The notes under the pieces were generated by a model. That model ran no database searches. It was not told the origin of the DNA and saw nothing but the letters and a program-made list of their open reading frames with translations. 60,000 bases of DNA, from NCBI RefSeq assembly GCF_963678635.1, contig NC_087071.1:46484889-46544888 (forward strand), read 5' to 3'. The stretch is from Symsagittifera roscoffensis (Eukaryota > Xenacoelomorpha > Acoela > Convolutidae). Shown in pieces: positions 20,513 to 30,339 of this stretch. The translations under genes and the position numbers were made by a program. Every line of letters starts with the position of its first letter. Within the stretch, counting starts at the first letter, position 1.

Positions 20513-22317
20513 GCCGACAACTTGGATCCCTACACCGTTCAAATTCCCACCCAACCAACCTCACTACTCCAATTACAATAATACCACTTTTTGCTTTCCT
20601 GCCACCCAATTTCCCAACCAGTAATGTAACATCAGGCATGAATTCCGATACTAATTCACACATCTCAGTTTTATATTGCACATCACAACTCAATAACCCG
20701 AATATTGAAACCCCCGATGAATTTGCCGACTCTGAACCATCTCCATCCAATAATTTTCACACCAACCCCTCAATTTTTTCCCACCCCCCTTTTCAACCAA
20801 TGCTACCAAATAACCCCGTCCCCACCAATTCTACACCCTCTTATGCTTCCCAAGTCACTCCAACCTATTCTTCACATCATTCAGACCGATCATCCAATTC
20901 TCCAGATACCCCCCAAATCTCCCCAGAACTAGATAATTTTATTACATTACAACAACAACCCTACCACCTTGATACCCCCACCATAAACCAAATTTCATCC
21001 ACAATAGATTCATCCAACCCTCCTACCCCTACACCCTCTTCAATTTATACCGAATCATTAGCACCATCATCGACATCTACTGAATCTTCACTCAGCACTA
21101 ATAGAGCTTACCGCACTTTTAAAAGAAAGTTCCCCAACCATCCTTTCCCAGCAAAACCAGGAACAGCCCGTGAATATATAAATCACCCAAATCACACTAA
21201 TACAAAAGAATTTTTAGCTATCACCTTACCCTCATTTCCACAATACACCTTAAACACCCCTCACGACACTAACGAAACACGTAACTTTGTAAACGAACAC
21301 GTTTTAATGCCTACCCTTCCTTGGACCTCATATTATCATTTTACTAATCCCCTTTGCTTACCTTTATCTAACACTCACATCGATATAGAACGAAATAAGG
21401 ACATGCTATATCGACTCACTACACCACTAACACCTAGACAATTTACTTACAACGGATATAAAAAATCACTAAAAACATACACTGCACCCCGAGCTAACGA
21501 ATATACGCTAGAATATTACGATCATAACATCATCAGAACTAACCAAGATCAATTCTTAGACGACGATCGCTTCGCTAACCCACAAATCACAGAAAAATTT
21601 TTCATTAAAACACCATATGTATTTCCACTCAATATCTTTGACCGCAAATTTGACCACATCATTTCAGAAGCACTAACAGACACACAAGCTTACGAAAGTT
21701 TTAAAGAACGCTTCCAAATATTTTCACTAACCTTTCATTTCCTTGCACCACATGAAAGAGATTTGCACTGCTCACACGATATTATGTTGCGCACTAAACA
21801 AACTCACACATATACATATTATCGTTTTATCCAAAATCACTTCGACCTACACACTCCCTCCAGACAACCACACCACCGTTTTCAATTCATCAATTCCAAA
21901 TACACCTCACCATTCTTTCTTAACTTCACATATTGCATTAAAGATACTAACCTTTATGGTATTCTTCGAAATTATGATCCCATAACCCAAATGTATATTT
22001 TTTGTCCCATCACCAAGACCTTCAACGCAGAAGAATCCCGACCCTTTCTTCTCCCACACGAATTTGTTCAACCTATAGAAATCCCCATTTTAGAATTCAT
22101 CCACAACACTAAATTCAATCACAAATTATATAATCTAATCCAAAACACACCTTATGAGTTTGCAGTTGGCACTGAAGAACTAACCACCATTAAAGCACTT
22201 CAATTGCTTTGGCCACTGCTTCAAACTAAAAATATCATCCGTATCTTAGCTAAATTACTAACAACTTCAGATCTCATCCACGACATCTTCCCCCACGGTT
22301 TCTTCCCCGACGACTAA
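20509..22317 (+). CDS. Unrecognised 602-aa ORF directly after env
   Basis: The start overlaps the env stop in an ATGA arrangement, suggesting termination-reinitiation. Residues 1 to about 205 are Ser/Pro/Thr/Asn-rich and probably disordered (for example TPTPSSIYTESLAPSSTSTE). From about 206 a basic start (YRTFKRKFPNHPF) leads into a better-ordered domain of roughly 390 residues, rich in Phe, Tyr, His and Ile. No membrane span, signal peptide, zinc-finger pattern or catalytic motif is evident. The frame is fully intact, unlike pol and env in the same copy. It ends TAA at 22,315-22,317, and a consensus splice donor begins three bases later. Post-env ORFs in complex retroviruses are regulatory proteins; a similar role here is a guess. 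Confidence 0.75.
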   Translation: MSRQLGSLHRSNSHPTNLTTPITIIPLFAFLPPNFPTSNVTSGMNSDTNSHISVLYCTSQLNNPNIETPDEFADSEPSPSNNFHTNPSIFSHPPFQPMLPNNPVPTNSTPSYASQVTPTYSSHHSDRSSNSPDTPQISPELDNFITLQQQPYHLDTPTINQISSTIDSSNPPTPTPSSIYTESLAPSSTSTESSLSTNRAYRTFKRKFPNHPFPAKPGTAREYINHPNHTNTKEFLAITLPSFPQYTLNTPHDTNETRNFVNEHVLMPTLPWTSYYHFTNPLCLPLSNTHIDIERNKDMLYRLTTPLTPRQFTYNGYKKSLKTYTAPRANEYTLEYYDHNIIRTNQDQFLDDDRFANPQITEKFFIKTPYVFPLNIFDRKFDHIISEALTDTQAYESFKERFQIFSLTFHFLAPHERDLHCSHDIMLRTKQTHTYTYYRFIQNHFDLHTPSRQPHHRFQFINSKYTSPFFLNFTYCIKDTNLYGILRNYDPITQMYIFCPITKTFNAEESRPFLLPHEFVQPIEIPILEFIHNTKFNHKLYNLIQNTPYEFAVGTEELTTIKALQLLWPLLQTKNIIRILAKLLTTSDLIHDIFPHGFFPDD

Positions 22318-22320
22318 CAG

Positions 22321-22397
22321 GTAAGTATGAACTATACATATTATTAACTAGTCATTAAAATTAGAAACTAACCATTCTTTATTCATGTCTTCTTTAG
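22321..22397 (+). other. Candidate 77-nt intron just after the last ORF
   Basis: CAG|GTAAGTATG at 22,318-22,329 is a near-perfect donor. A branch-like tattaacta and aactaacc, then a T-rich tract, lead to cttctttag|aat (AG at 22,396-22,397). The size is typical of small animal introns. Because the stop codon is only three bases upstream of the donor, splicing would not be expected to trigger nonsense-mediated decay. An intron retained in a retroelement implies that unspliced genomic RNA is also exported. Confidence 0.5.
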
Positions 22398-23909
22398 AAT
22401 TTTAGCCTTCATCCAACGATCATCTGAAAAATTCACAAAAGAAAATGAAAATTGAAAACTTCTTCAAACTGTTTAAAACTCTATTAATTTTTTGCACCAA
22501 ATAATTAAATAAAAATAATACCAATGCAGTAATTTAATTTATAAATTTTTTCCCAAATGCAGTAAATCTAATAATGATGAAAATTTGTAACTTAATTTTC
22601 CCCAACAACTAGCAGTAAAATTGAATTTCTATGTAGTAAATTAATAAGAAGCAAATGCAGTACTAACCTTTTGATATTTTCATTCACTCGCACAAGAATT
22701 CTATCCAAATTCGCACAGCTCGCCCACGAAGAATTGTTTAAATAATGAATTTCAGTTTCAAGCTTTCACACTCAACAACTCTAACACACGATAACAAGTT
22801 TCAAACTTTCCTTTAACCCGGTTGGAAAGGAATTATATACTAAACAAAACTAACCAATGCAGCTTACTAAACACCACAACACATAGCATAACAGCATGAC
22901 TAAGAAAAGGAAACCAACGGTACCCAAACCGGATTAACCCAGTTTAAAACTGGATAATTTATTCTTTTGAAGACTATTATAAAGTCTAAGAAACAAATAA
23001 TAAAACACAAAAAAGTCGAAAGACAAACCCATACCACAAACAATTTGATTTTTGAAAAAAGGACACAACCAACAAAACATAAGAAAAACCACAACAAACA
23101 TAACATAAAACGTTGTCACATAACAGGAACTCTCACAAAAACCGCATGCAATCATACTCCCACTCCTGGCCTAACCCACCAGAAGAGGACGTCCTGAGCA
23201 TGCTCTATAGCCGGCCTAACCCACCGCGCTACATCCACGCTTTGTGACACACACTCCTATTTTTAATAAGAGCTACTCAAGGGTGAGTAACTCTTCAAAA
23301 TAACTGAACTAAAACAAAAAGCTTTTGTGAAAACAACTAACCAAAATCAAAATTAAAAAACATTAAACTAATAAAAGTTTTATAAAATGTAAATTATATT
23401 ATGCAATATATAGATCAGCATACAACACCAAAGACGAACATCCAAAGACAAAATGAACCCACTACACTCGAAAAAGAATGGCCAACCACAATCAATATGC
23501 CGCCCACAATCACAACTCAAAGGATTTAGAGTACGACTTGACTTCGCAGAAAAGGACTTCATTGAACTAGACCAATGACCACCTCGATGTTCAAGTATAC
23601 GTACAGATCCGAGTAACCAGGCATCCCCTCCACGCACAATCTCCACGCCATTCCCAGACAAGATCAAAACACAAAGAAGTTCTCATCAATGAAACAGAAA
23701 AACCTGACATAGCCAACCATTCTGAAATCAGATTTGAGTTTGTTGCGAAAACCCAGTCGTTGTCATGAGAAGACACAACGATCGAACCTGGAACTTCTCT
23801 AACAAGAGAACCCAGAAGAAATATGATGTTCGCCAAACACCAACGTCCATCATCCATCCTTTGAATTACAGAAAGACTATTCTAAAAAACTCTGCAAAAC
23901 CCGGATGGG
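22398..23909 (+). other. Long 3' non-coding region of the retroelement
   Basis: About 1.5 kb without a convincing gene. The string aaatgcagta or close variants recurs near 22,523, 22,555, 22,653 and 22,853. A 13-base direct repeat, ggcctaacccacc, occurs at 23,168-23,180 and 23,213-23,225; on the minus strand its surroundings resemble a tRNA A-box (tagcgcggtgg). The bases just before the 3' LTR (cccggatggg) are a weak polypurine-tract candidate. The small ORFs here are Lys/Thr-rich low complexity. Confidence 0.45.
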
Positions 23910-24319
23910 TGGAACCTGATCTAAACTACATTTTATGATTGGATAAATTAGATATTTTACCAATGTAAAGTATTTAATATTAACCAATCATGATCCATCT
24001 GACTAACAATCCACTTAATTGTAAGTGCTGAAATTACTTGTAATTTCAGCACCAGAGAGATTTGAATTTAACTTAGAAATTAGTTGACTCTCCAAGAAGA
24101 CTTCAGCAACCGCAATAAACCAGTATACCCTAGATCTATTGAGCCTAGCAGAGACTAGTTAAACAACCTGAGACTAGATAGTATAAGAGTAAGATTAGGA
24201 TTGGTATTAGACTAAGAAGTTGCACGAATCTATCCGGCTGAAAATAAGATAGCGTGACGAGCAGACGGTGTACCCTATCCGAAATTACTCTATGAGTTAT
24301 ACACTTCGGTCCTAACTCA
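23910..24319 (+). repeat. 3' long terminal repeat (410 bp)
   Basis: Matches the 5' LTR except at 23,964, 24,018 and 24,239. It starts TGGAACC and ends AACTCA. It carries the same palindrome (24,025-24,052) and the same AATAAA and TATAAG candidates. The target duplication atgt follows immediately. Confidence 0.95.
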
Positions 24320-24323
24320 ATGT
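24320..24323. repeat. Target-site duplication, right copy (atgt)
   Basis: Same four bases as 5,402-5,405, directly after the 3' LTR. Confidence 0.8.
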
Positions 24324-24616
24324 GCCAGCGATATAAGAAAACATCTAATTTTTCATTCTCTGGCTAAATGGGAATAACAGTTCACAGGCCATGACAATAA
24401 AATAGCACTGAAATTGTTTTGTCGCTTTTCGAATCTCTAAAAATAGAAAAATTGAAAAAAAAATATGTCTGTAGGACTACTTTATACGCACTAAACTTCA
24501 CTCGATTAGGAACCGTATTTTTATTTACCAAAATATCAAGAAAAAGGTTAATGTCGAGGTAGAAAGTCTAGAGAAAAACGAATTTTGTATTGCGCGAAAG
24601 AACTATATTTTAAAAG

Positions 24617-25053
24617 GAGGGGTGGATTTAGGGGGGGGGGGTGGGAGTCTGTACGCTTCCTCTTCAGGGGTTCGACCTCCTGCCGACCCAAAGGGTCCTC
24701 TTTGTGCTATTTTGAGATATCCATATTTGATGACGGACACCCCTAAAAATTTTCTAAAGGCGCCTAAGGCGCCAATATATACTAATTTTGAGAGGGGAAT
24801 GCGCGCCGAAAAAACGCGATTTTTTGGTCGAAGTTTTCCAAAAATTACCGCGTTAAACGCCTCTTTTGGCCTGTTTTTTTTAAATTTTGCCTGCGGCGCA
24901 GAAAAATGTACCAGAACAGGGTCTTTCTAGTGCTTTAAGAGAGCTTGGAAATTCAATTTGGTCGACCTAAAAAAAGTCGACGCAATTTTCGAAAGTTTTT
25001 TGAAAATCTCTACCCCCCCCCCCCTCCTAGAGAAAACCCTAGATCCGCCCCTG
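24617..25053. mobile_element. hAT-like non-autonomous DNA transposon (MITE)
   Basis: The right end ccctagatccgcccctg is the inverted match of the left end gaggggtggatttaggg (TIR of about 17 bp, three mismatches). Direct flanks are tttaaaag (24,609-24,616) and tttaaaaa (25,054-25,061), a 7/8 match to an 8-bp target duplication as made by hAT transposases. G-runs and C-runs lie inside the termini. No transposase is encoded; the 102-codon ORF at 24,622 is a by-product. Diverged partial copies occur at 52,140-52,345, 52,950-53,060 and 53,930-54,116. Confidence 0.7.
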
Positions 25054-25211
25054 TTTAAAAATTCCATAATTTTCCTAATTTTCAAAGACTATTAAAAGTT
25101 TCTACCAATACGGAAAACGTTCCGCGAAATGTTTTTGGTTGTCTCAAGCAACAGCCTAAAGACTGACGTTGACACTTTAAGTAGGTAAACTATTCTGACC
25201 AAGTAAGAGCG

Positions 25212-25465
25212 CCCATAATTTTCAATCGATTATTATGGATTTCCGAGACAAAAAAATCCATTATACTCCCTTACAAATCTAAGTTTCAGACCAGGAAACT
25301 GATTATATTGCCATTATTATAAATTAATTTTGAAAAAAAGTTTAATCCATTATATTCTATTTGGCACCATAATCAACTATTTTAGTCAAATTAATCCATT
25401 ATAATCGGATAACTTTGAAATAAAAATCCATTATAATCTATTAAAACCGATCATATTCCATTTTC
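25212..25465. repeat. Cluster of AATCCATTATA-like motifs
   Basis: aatccattata or close forms occur near 25,254, 25,346, 25,395 and 25,427, with related atcgattatt and gattatattgcc. A sister cluster of tataatcgattataatc-type palindromes lies at 26,075-26,190, on the other side of the coding exon at 25,798-25,969. It is probably an AT-rich satellite-like expansion. Confidence 0.5.
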
Positions 25466-25797
25466 TTGTTAGAACAAAACTTTGCAAAACTTGTCATGCA
25501 TTTTTTAGTTAGCAAACGAAAAAGGTAACAAGAATAGCCGGCTACTGTGCAAAGCTCCAACCATAATCTTAACAAAAATAAAACGTTTTTTTTTTTTCAA
25601 ATTAGTGTCGTTTTTCTGAGCGGTGTAATGAAAATACATGTACAAAACAGTATAAATTAGGCATATTCAACAGTCATAGTCGAATAGGCTAATTGGAAAA
25701 CAGTTTTTATAGAAAAAGATTTAAAAAACGAAAAAAAAAATGCTTAGAAAAAGTCCAAAGTAAAGAAGTCTGAAGTAAAAACAATTCAAGTAAGTAC

Positions 25798-25969
25798 CTG
25801 TGAAGACGACATCAACAATTGCTTGGAAAGCGACTGCGCCGAAAGTCTTCCTAAGGTTGTCGTTTCCCACCACAATGCGCAGAAAGATGTAGAGGTTGAG
25901 GATGACTATGAGAGGGGCGACCAACATCTGGGCCCACAGGTTGTACCGGATGTCATAAGTCTCCCAGTT
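25798..25969 (-). CDS. Exon 2 of an unrecognised membrane-protein gene
   Basis: The minus strand reads ...TTTCAG|AACTGGGAG at the 5' end and TTCACAG|GTACTT at the 3' end, so both splice sites fit GT-AG. The 172-bp exon (57 codons plus one base) encodes NWETYDIRYNLWAQ followed by a strongly hydrophobic span (MLVAPLIVILNLYIFLRIVV), then NDNLRKTFG and AFQAIVDVVFTG. GC content and codon use resemble the WD40-gene exons rather than the surrounding DNA. The span, the LRK loop and an Asp-containing second hydrophobic stretch loosely recall TM1-TM2 of a 7TM receptor, but I do not recognise the family. The next exon is not visible; it may lie left of the large retroelement or beyond the window. Confidence 0.65.
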
Positions 25970-26059
25970 CTGAAACAAAGATAACATCTCACAGTTTGAA
26001 AAAAAATCATCTCCCAAATCTGAAACATCGAAAATGATATCTCGCAGTTCTGATCCCGA

Positions 26060-28916
26060 ACCCAGCGCCGAAGTACCATAATCGATTATATTGTCGTTTT
26101 ATAGTTCTTATAGGTCAATATAATCTAGTATAATCGATTATAATCAATTATCATTGATTATAGTCGATTATAATTATTTATAATTGGTTTTGTAGAAGTT
26201 ATTGATGAAATTTACAAAGTTACTTCATTTCTTGTAAGTGCAGTTGCTACGTATTGCATTTTATAAATTTTTACAGTACACATTAGATTTTGTTTCCTTC
26301 TATTTTCTGCAGCGGTTATAATGTTTTCAAAATGAACTTTTGCTGTATGGAAAAAATCTGCTAGAATTTGTATAAATTTGATTATATGCTTTTTAGTTTC
26401 TCTGTTCGAAAAATAGGTTGTGTTAAAAACTGAATTTAAATAATTTCTTTTAAAAAATTACCAACAAATTTTGCCAAGAAATAATCTCCCTCAAGCTTAT
26501 AGTGAGCGCTTACGTCAGTTGAGGAGAGTTTTTTACCCTAAAAAAAGTTGAGGATTTTTTTTAAAGCTTTGAAATCGAAGGACTCTCGCTTCCTGCTGTG
26601 CAAAAAAAAAATACATTTAGCTAAATTTCTCCAAATGGATTTTCTAGGAGCAACTTTTTAAGTGCAACTTTATCAAAAATAATCGACAAAACATAGGAAA
26701 ATCAAATAAGTAACATTTTTTAGTCAAATACTGATTTCAATAGTTTCTAATTTATAACTATTAATTGTAACTGAGTTCAATAAAGATTCTGTATTTAATC
26801 TGCATGACTCTGTGTAAATTTGTATATCATATTTATATAATCTGTAGAAATCTGTATAAGTTCTGTATATAGTCTGTAAAAACACTCTGTATGATTTTTG
26901 AATAAAACTTGAGTATAAATTTTATAAAAAGGTTTATACAATGTCGAAAGTTTGTATATTGTATAAACCAAAAAATGAATTTTAGTAACTACAGATTCGA
27001 TTAACTCAAGTATAAAATTCAATTGATTAACATCGATTAAACGGTTCATAAACTCCATTATTTGGAATCTAAAAAATTTGTCTGATTTTCAAATGAAAAA
27101 TTGAGTTGCAATAATAGATTGCAAACTTAGTTTTGCCTATGCGTGATAGATCTTTTCGATTATTTCCGCAAAATGAAGACTGAAAATTTGTTATGAGAAG
27201 TTGTTTTTTGCGGCTCCAGATTGTTTGCTTATGTGAATTTTTTTTTGGTGGTACTAGTATTGTGGCGAAATCAGTCAGGCAATGGTAAACACGAAACTAC
27301 GAGTCAAGTAAGAATCTATCCTCACATAATGTCATCAACATGGCACTGACCTAACCACTATGCTAACCACTAACCTCAGCAAACGAGATGGCAAAATCTT
27401 TTGATCACAATAGGTTATCAGTTATGATCATTTCATGGTATCAATTATTATCATAATTTGATGTAAACTAATACAGAATGAAAACATGTAGTCTTTTCGG
27501 TTATCAAAATCAGACAAAAATTCGCTCTGTTCCAATTTGTTTCACCTTCAACAACCAATTGTTTAGCAAACGATTTCTAAAAAAAGCAATTTTTTTTCAT
27601 TTAAAATTTTGTATCAAATCATGTTTACTCCTAATTTATCTAAATAGTATAAATACCTTGCCATGTTCATCGTTCACATCTGCTTCTAAAAATTTAAAGT
27701 TCTAAAGGACTTATATAATTTATCATTTTTTATACTTACTTGCTAGAAGTTTTTATGAGCAAATCTTTTTGTAAAAGAAGCCATGGTCAAAGTGAAAATC
27801 GTCGAAATCAAAGTAAATTTTGTCAAGATGTTTTAAAAATTTTCTCGATTAAATGCCAAAAACGCCGTTTTTTTCAAAAAAAGTTGAATTTTTTTTGATT
27901 AAAAGTTGCGTTTTAACACCGCGCTTCCCGGTCAAACTTAGTTAATTTTTTGATTTATTTGTTTGCCGTTTTTATGAATTGTTCGCCTTTTATGAAAAAA
28001 AAATGCCCGGGTGGCGGTGAAAAATGCCGAGATCAAGGTAATTTTTGCCAAGATCCTTAACATTTTTTTTCAACAACAAGCCAAACTTTTCTAAGAAACG
28101 CGTAAATTTTTTTTAGAAAACATGCCAAAAGCGCCATTTTTTGAAGTTTGTTCGAAATTTTTTGATCTACAATCTTGCTTTTACAGCGCGCTTTTCCATG
28201 AAAATTTTCAATCTTTTTGACCGAACATTTTATTTGAAAACTTTTTTCAGGTCTATTTGACCAAAAAAGGATGTCTCTAACTACCTCGAAAGAAAGGAGT
28301 CATATTTAGCGGCTAAAATTTGGGTAATTATGAGTCCATCTTTTTTTATAATGACATGTTAAAAGAATTCAACCCCGATATTTTATATTAGGTTGTTTCT
28401 AGGCGCATTTGTCCAGCAAAAGCAGGAGGGAAACTAAAATTTTCTCGAGGAGCGACAAAGCTCGAGGAGCGAGGAGGAGAAAAAAAAACATTGCTATATT
28501 TTCCCAAAACACTATGAAGATCCTATTTTACTACAATTGCTTTGCGAAAAAACTATGAAAACGAAGGTATTGCTTTGTGGCAGGAGAAAGGGAAAACTTA
28601 GGTCTCTGAAAAGGATTTCGTCTTTTAAGGATTTTGTATTTGTGTGTCAAAAAGTTTAAGATTCGCTACGACACTTGAAGACGAGAGCAACCTCTTTGAG
28701 ATTTATTCCAAACTTCATTTACGCCTCCTTTTATGACAAAAAAGATATCACTTGAATTTATTGTGTTTTTGCTTGAGATTATGTTGATTAAAATTAAAAC
28801 CATTTTTTTTTGCGTGAAGTTATTAGCACCAACAAGAAGAAACAGCCGTTGAAAAAGCAGAAAAAACTTTGTGGGAAGAAAAAACTGATGTCATATAAAA
28901 ATTAAGCGGAAATTAC
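26060..28916. other. Intron of the unrecognised gene, AT-rich with repeats
   Basis: If the exons at 28,917-29,054 and 25,798-25,969 belong to one gene, this is its intron. It holds the AATCGATTATA-type cluster (26,075-26,190), a tctgta-rich low-complexity tract (26,800-26,910) and a diverged duplication at 27,785-28,240. A short block of repeated gaggagcga units lies near 28,443-28,480. No gene of its own is supported. Confidence 0.45.
27785..28240. repeat. Diverged tandem duplication (about 230-bp unit)
   Basis: Positions 27,785-27,980 and 28,018-28,240 share an ordered series of blocks: gtcaaagtgaaaatcg / gcggtgaaaaatgccgag, ttttgtcaagat / ttttgccaagat, aatgccaaaaacgccgttttt / catgccaaaagcgccatttttt, and acaccgcgcttccc / acagcgcgcttttcc. 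The copies are strongly diverged, so the duplication is old or both are copies of one interspersed repeat. Confidence 0.5.
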
Positions 28917-29054
28917 CTGAGAATTTTCTAGAATCTCTTCGCTGACGTCATCGCCGCATGTTCCTCCGAGTGCTCTCCAAGTGATGTATTCGGGCACACT
29001 CATGTTGTGATACTGGGCTGCATACTGAGTCGCTTTCGAATTCAACTGAGGCAT
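28917..29054 (-). CDS. Exon 1 (with ATG) of the unrecognised membrane-protein gene
   Basis: On the minus strand an ATG at 29,054 opens 46 codons (MPQLNSKATQYAAQYHNMSV ... SEEILENSQ) ending exactly at AATTCTCAG|GTAATT, a good donor in phase 0. The exon at 25,798-25,969 begins in phase 0, so the two join cleanly. The segment is polar, with a Cys and an Asp-Asp pair (TCGDDVSEE), like the extracellular start of a membrane protein without a signal peptide. No family is recognised. Confidence 0.55.
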
Positions 29055-30139
29055 TTTTTCCTATTTTTGTTCGCTTTTGTTTCTTCTGATAATATGGGTT
29101 TGCTTTGGTTAGTTTTCAATTGCTTCTCTAGTTTTTTTTTCAGACAAGCAAAGCTGATCTCGGATTTTTATTTAATCAAATTTGTATTCAACCAATTCGC
29201 AGACTGAATGAGACGTTCAGTTTATAATTTTCAACTGACTTTGAAAAAGACTATTTGCTGGTGATGAATTTGAATCCAACTGAAACCTTGGGATTCGAAT
29301 ACAGGATATAATGGGGGAGTTATTTTGCGGCAAAAAATCGAGAAAAATTGAAGAATTGTTATTCGAAGCATTTTTTCATCCAATCAAAATATAGAATTGA
29401 ATTCCCTAATAAAATTTGAAAAAATGGGCTCGGTTAGAAAGGTTTAGGAGTTAGCGAATATAGAAAAGAAGCTATCCCATTAAATTACTAAATGACTGAC
29501 TGTAAGCTCATATAGCAAACGTAAGAAAACTCTTGCTATCTTTTTCAATATTGCAAAACTATTAAATTTAATCCGCGCTTGGATAAATTTAATTTGGAAA
29601 ATCTCAAATAACGAAAACTGAAATAAAAAAGACGATCAAATAAGTATGATTGAAACTGTTTGCGTTAAAAAAACACAGTTTTAACGAGGCTTTCAATTAA
29701 TACAATGATCCATTGCTAATTATTATGGGTGAAATGGAGCTCTTTAATCATCCGTTTTTGGGTACCTTGTAACAAAACGCCACCCCCTATAATGAAATAA
29801 CGAATCCCCCCTATTGCAAAAGGGGGAAATAGTTAAAAAGGTTCGGTAGAATTAGTGCAAAAAGAACACTTCCCAAAAAGTAAGCAATCACCAAACTACT
29901 TGAATATTTGATAAGAATCAAATTTATCATCAGTTCAGATAAACCGACGCCCTTTTTTGTTGCATCTAAAGGCTTGAAGGGCACAAACATTTTAGCTCTT
30001 AAAATGCATTTAGCGTATTCAACTTAACAGTTATTGCAAATCTAAAGAGATTTATGAAACGAAGATTCAAATGTAGAGCTTCTCGAAAGACTCGTAGATC
30101 TGCTTCAAAAGAAAAAATGATTTCAGATGTAGCCCAATT
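29055..30139. other. AT-rich intergenic DNA left of the scaffold gap
   Basis: No supported gene. Near 29,780-29,850 the string ttgcaaaagggggaaatagtt resembles the right end of the MITE at 36,137-36,297, suggesting a diverged relative. The last 45 bases before the gap recur at about 31,822-31,864. Confidence 0.4.
30095..30139 (+). repeat. 45-bp sequence repeated beyond the BEL/Pao remnant (left copy)
   Basis: tctgcttcaaaagaaaaa and tttcagatgtagccca occur here directly before the N run, and again at about 31,822-31,864 with only two or three differences. Too long for a normal target duplication, it suggests either element ends or an assembly duplication at the gap. Confidence 0.7.
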
Positions 30140-30339
30140 NNNNNNNNNNNNNNNNNNNNNNNNNNNNNNNNNNNNNNNNNNNNNNNNNNNNNNNNNNNNN
30201 NNNNNNNNNNNNNNNNNNNNNNNNNNNNNNNNNNNNNNNNNNNNNNNNNNNNNNNNNNNNNNNNNNNNNNNNNNNNNNNNNNNNNNNNNNNNNNNNNNNN
30301 NNNNNNNNNNNNNNNNNNNNNNNNNNNNNNNNNNNNNNN
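30140..30339. other. Scaffold gap of exactly 200 N
   Basis: A round-number run of N, as inserted by scaffolding software, so the true distance is unknown. It cuts the BEL/Pao element upstream of its integrase core. Confidence 0.98.

Larger units (their letters stand above)
5406..24319 (+). mobile_element. Large env-bearing Ty3/gypsy-type LTR retroelement (18,914 bp)
   Basis: Paired 410-bp LTRs, a 4-bp target duplication and a full gag-pro-RT-RH-IN order define one insertion. The integrase type (HHCC finger, DDE core, GPY/F module) and the placement of integrase after RNase H put it in the Ty3/gypsy (Metaviridae) group. It is far longer than typical members of that group (roughly 5-10 kb). 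The extra length comes from a 1.2-kb leader, a 1,092-aa Gag, about 2.1 kb of small accessory frames, an 873-codon Env-like frame, a 602-aa ORF after env and 1.5 kb of 3' non-coding DNA. The coding strand is A-rich and G-poor, unlike the host exons at 35-47 kb. In-frame TAA codons at 12,408, 16,762 and 19,328, and frame changes near 13,825 and 17,290, interrupt it, although the LTRs differ at only 3 of 410 positions. Name and family assignment need phylogeny. Confidence 0.93.

Noticed and set aside
24622-24930. 102-codon Gly-rich ORF
   Set aside because: Lies wholly inside the MITE and begins in its G-run.
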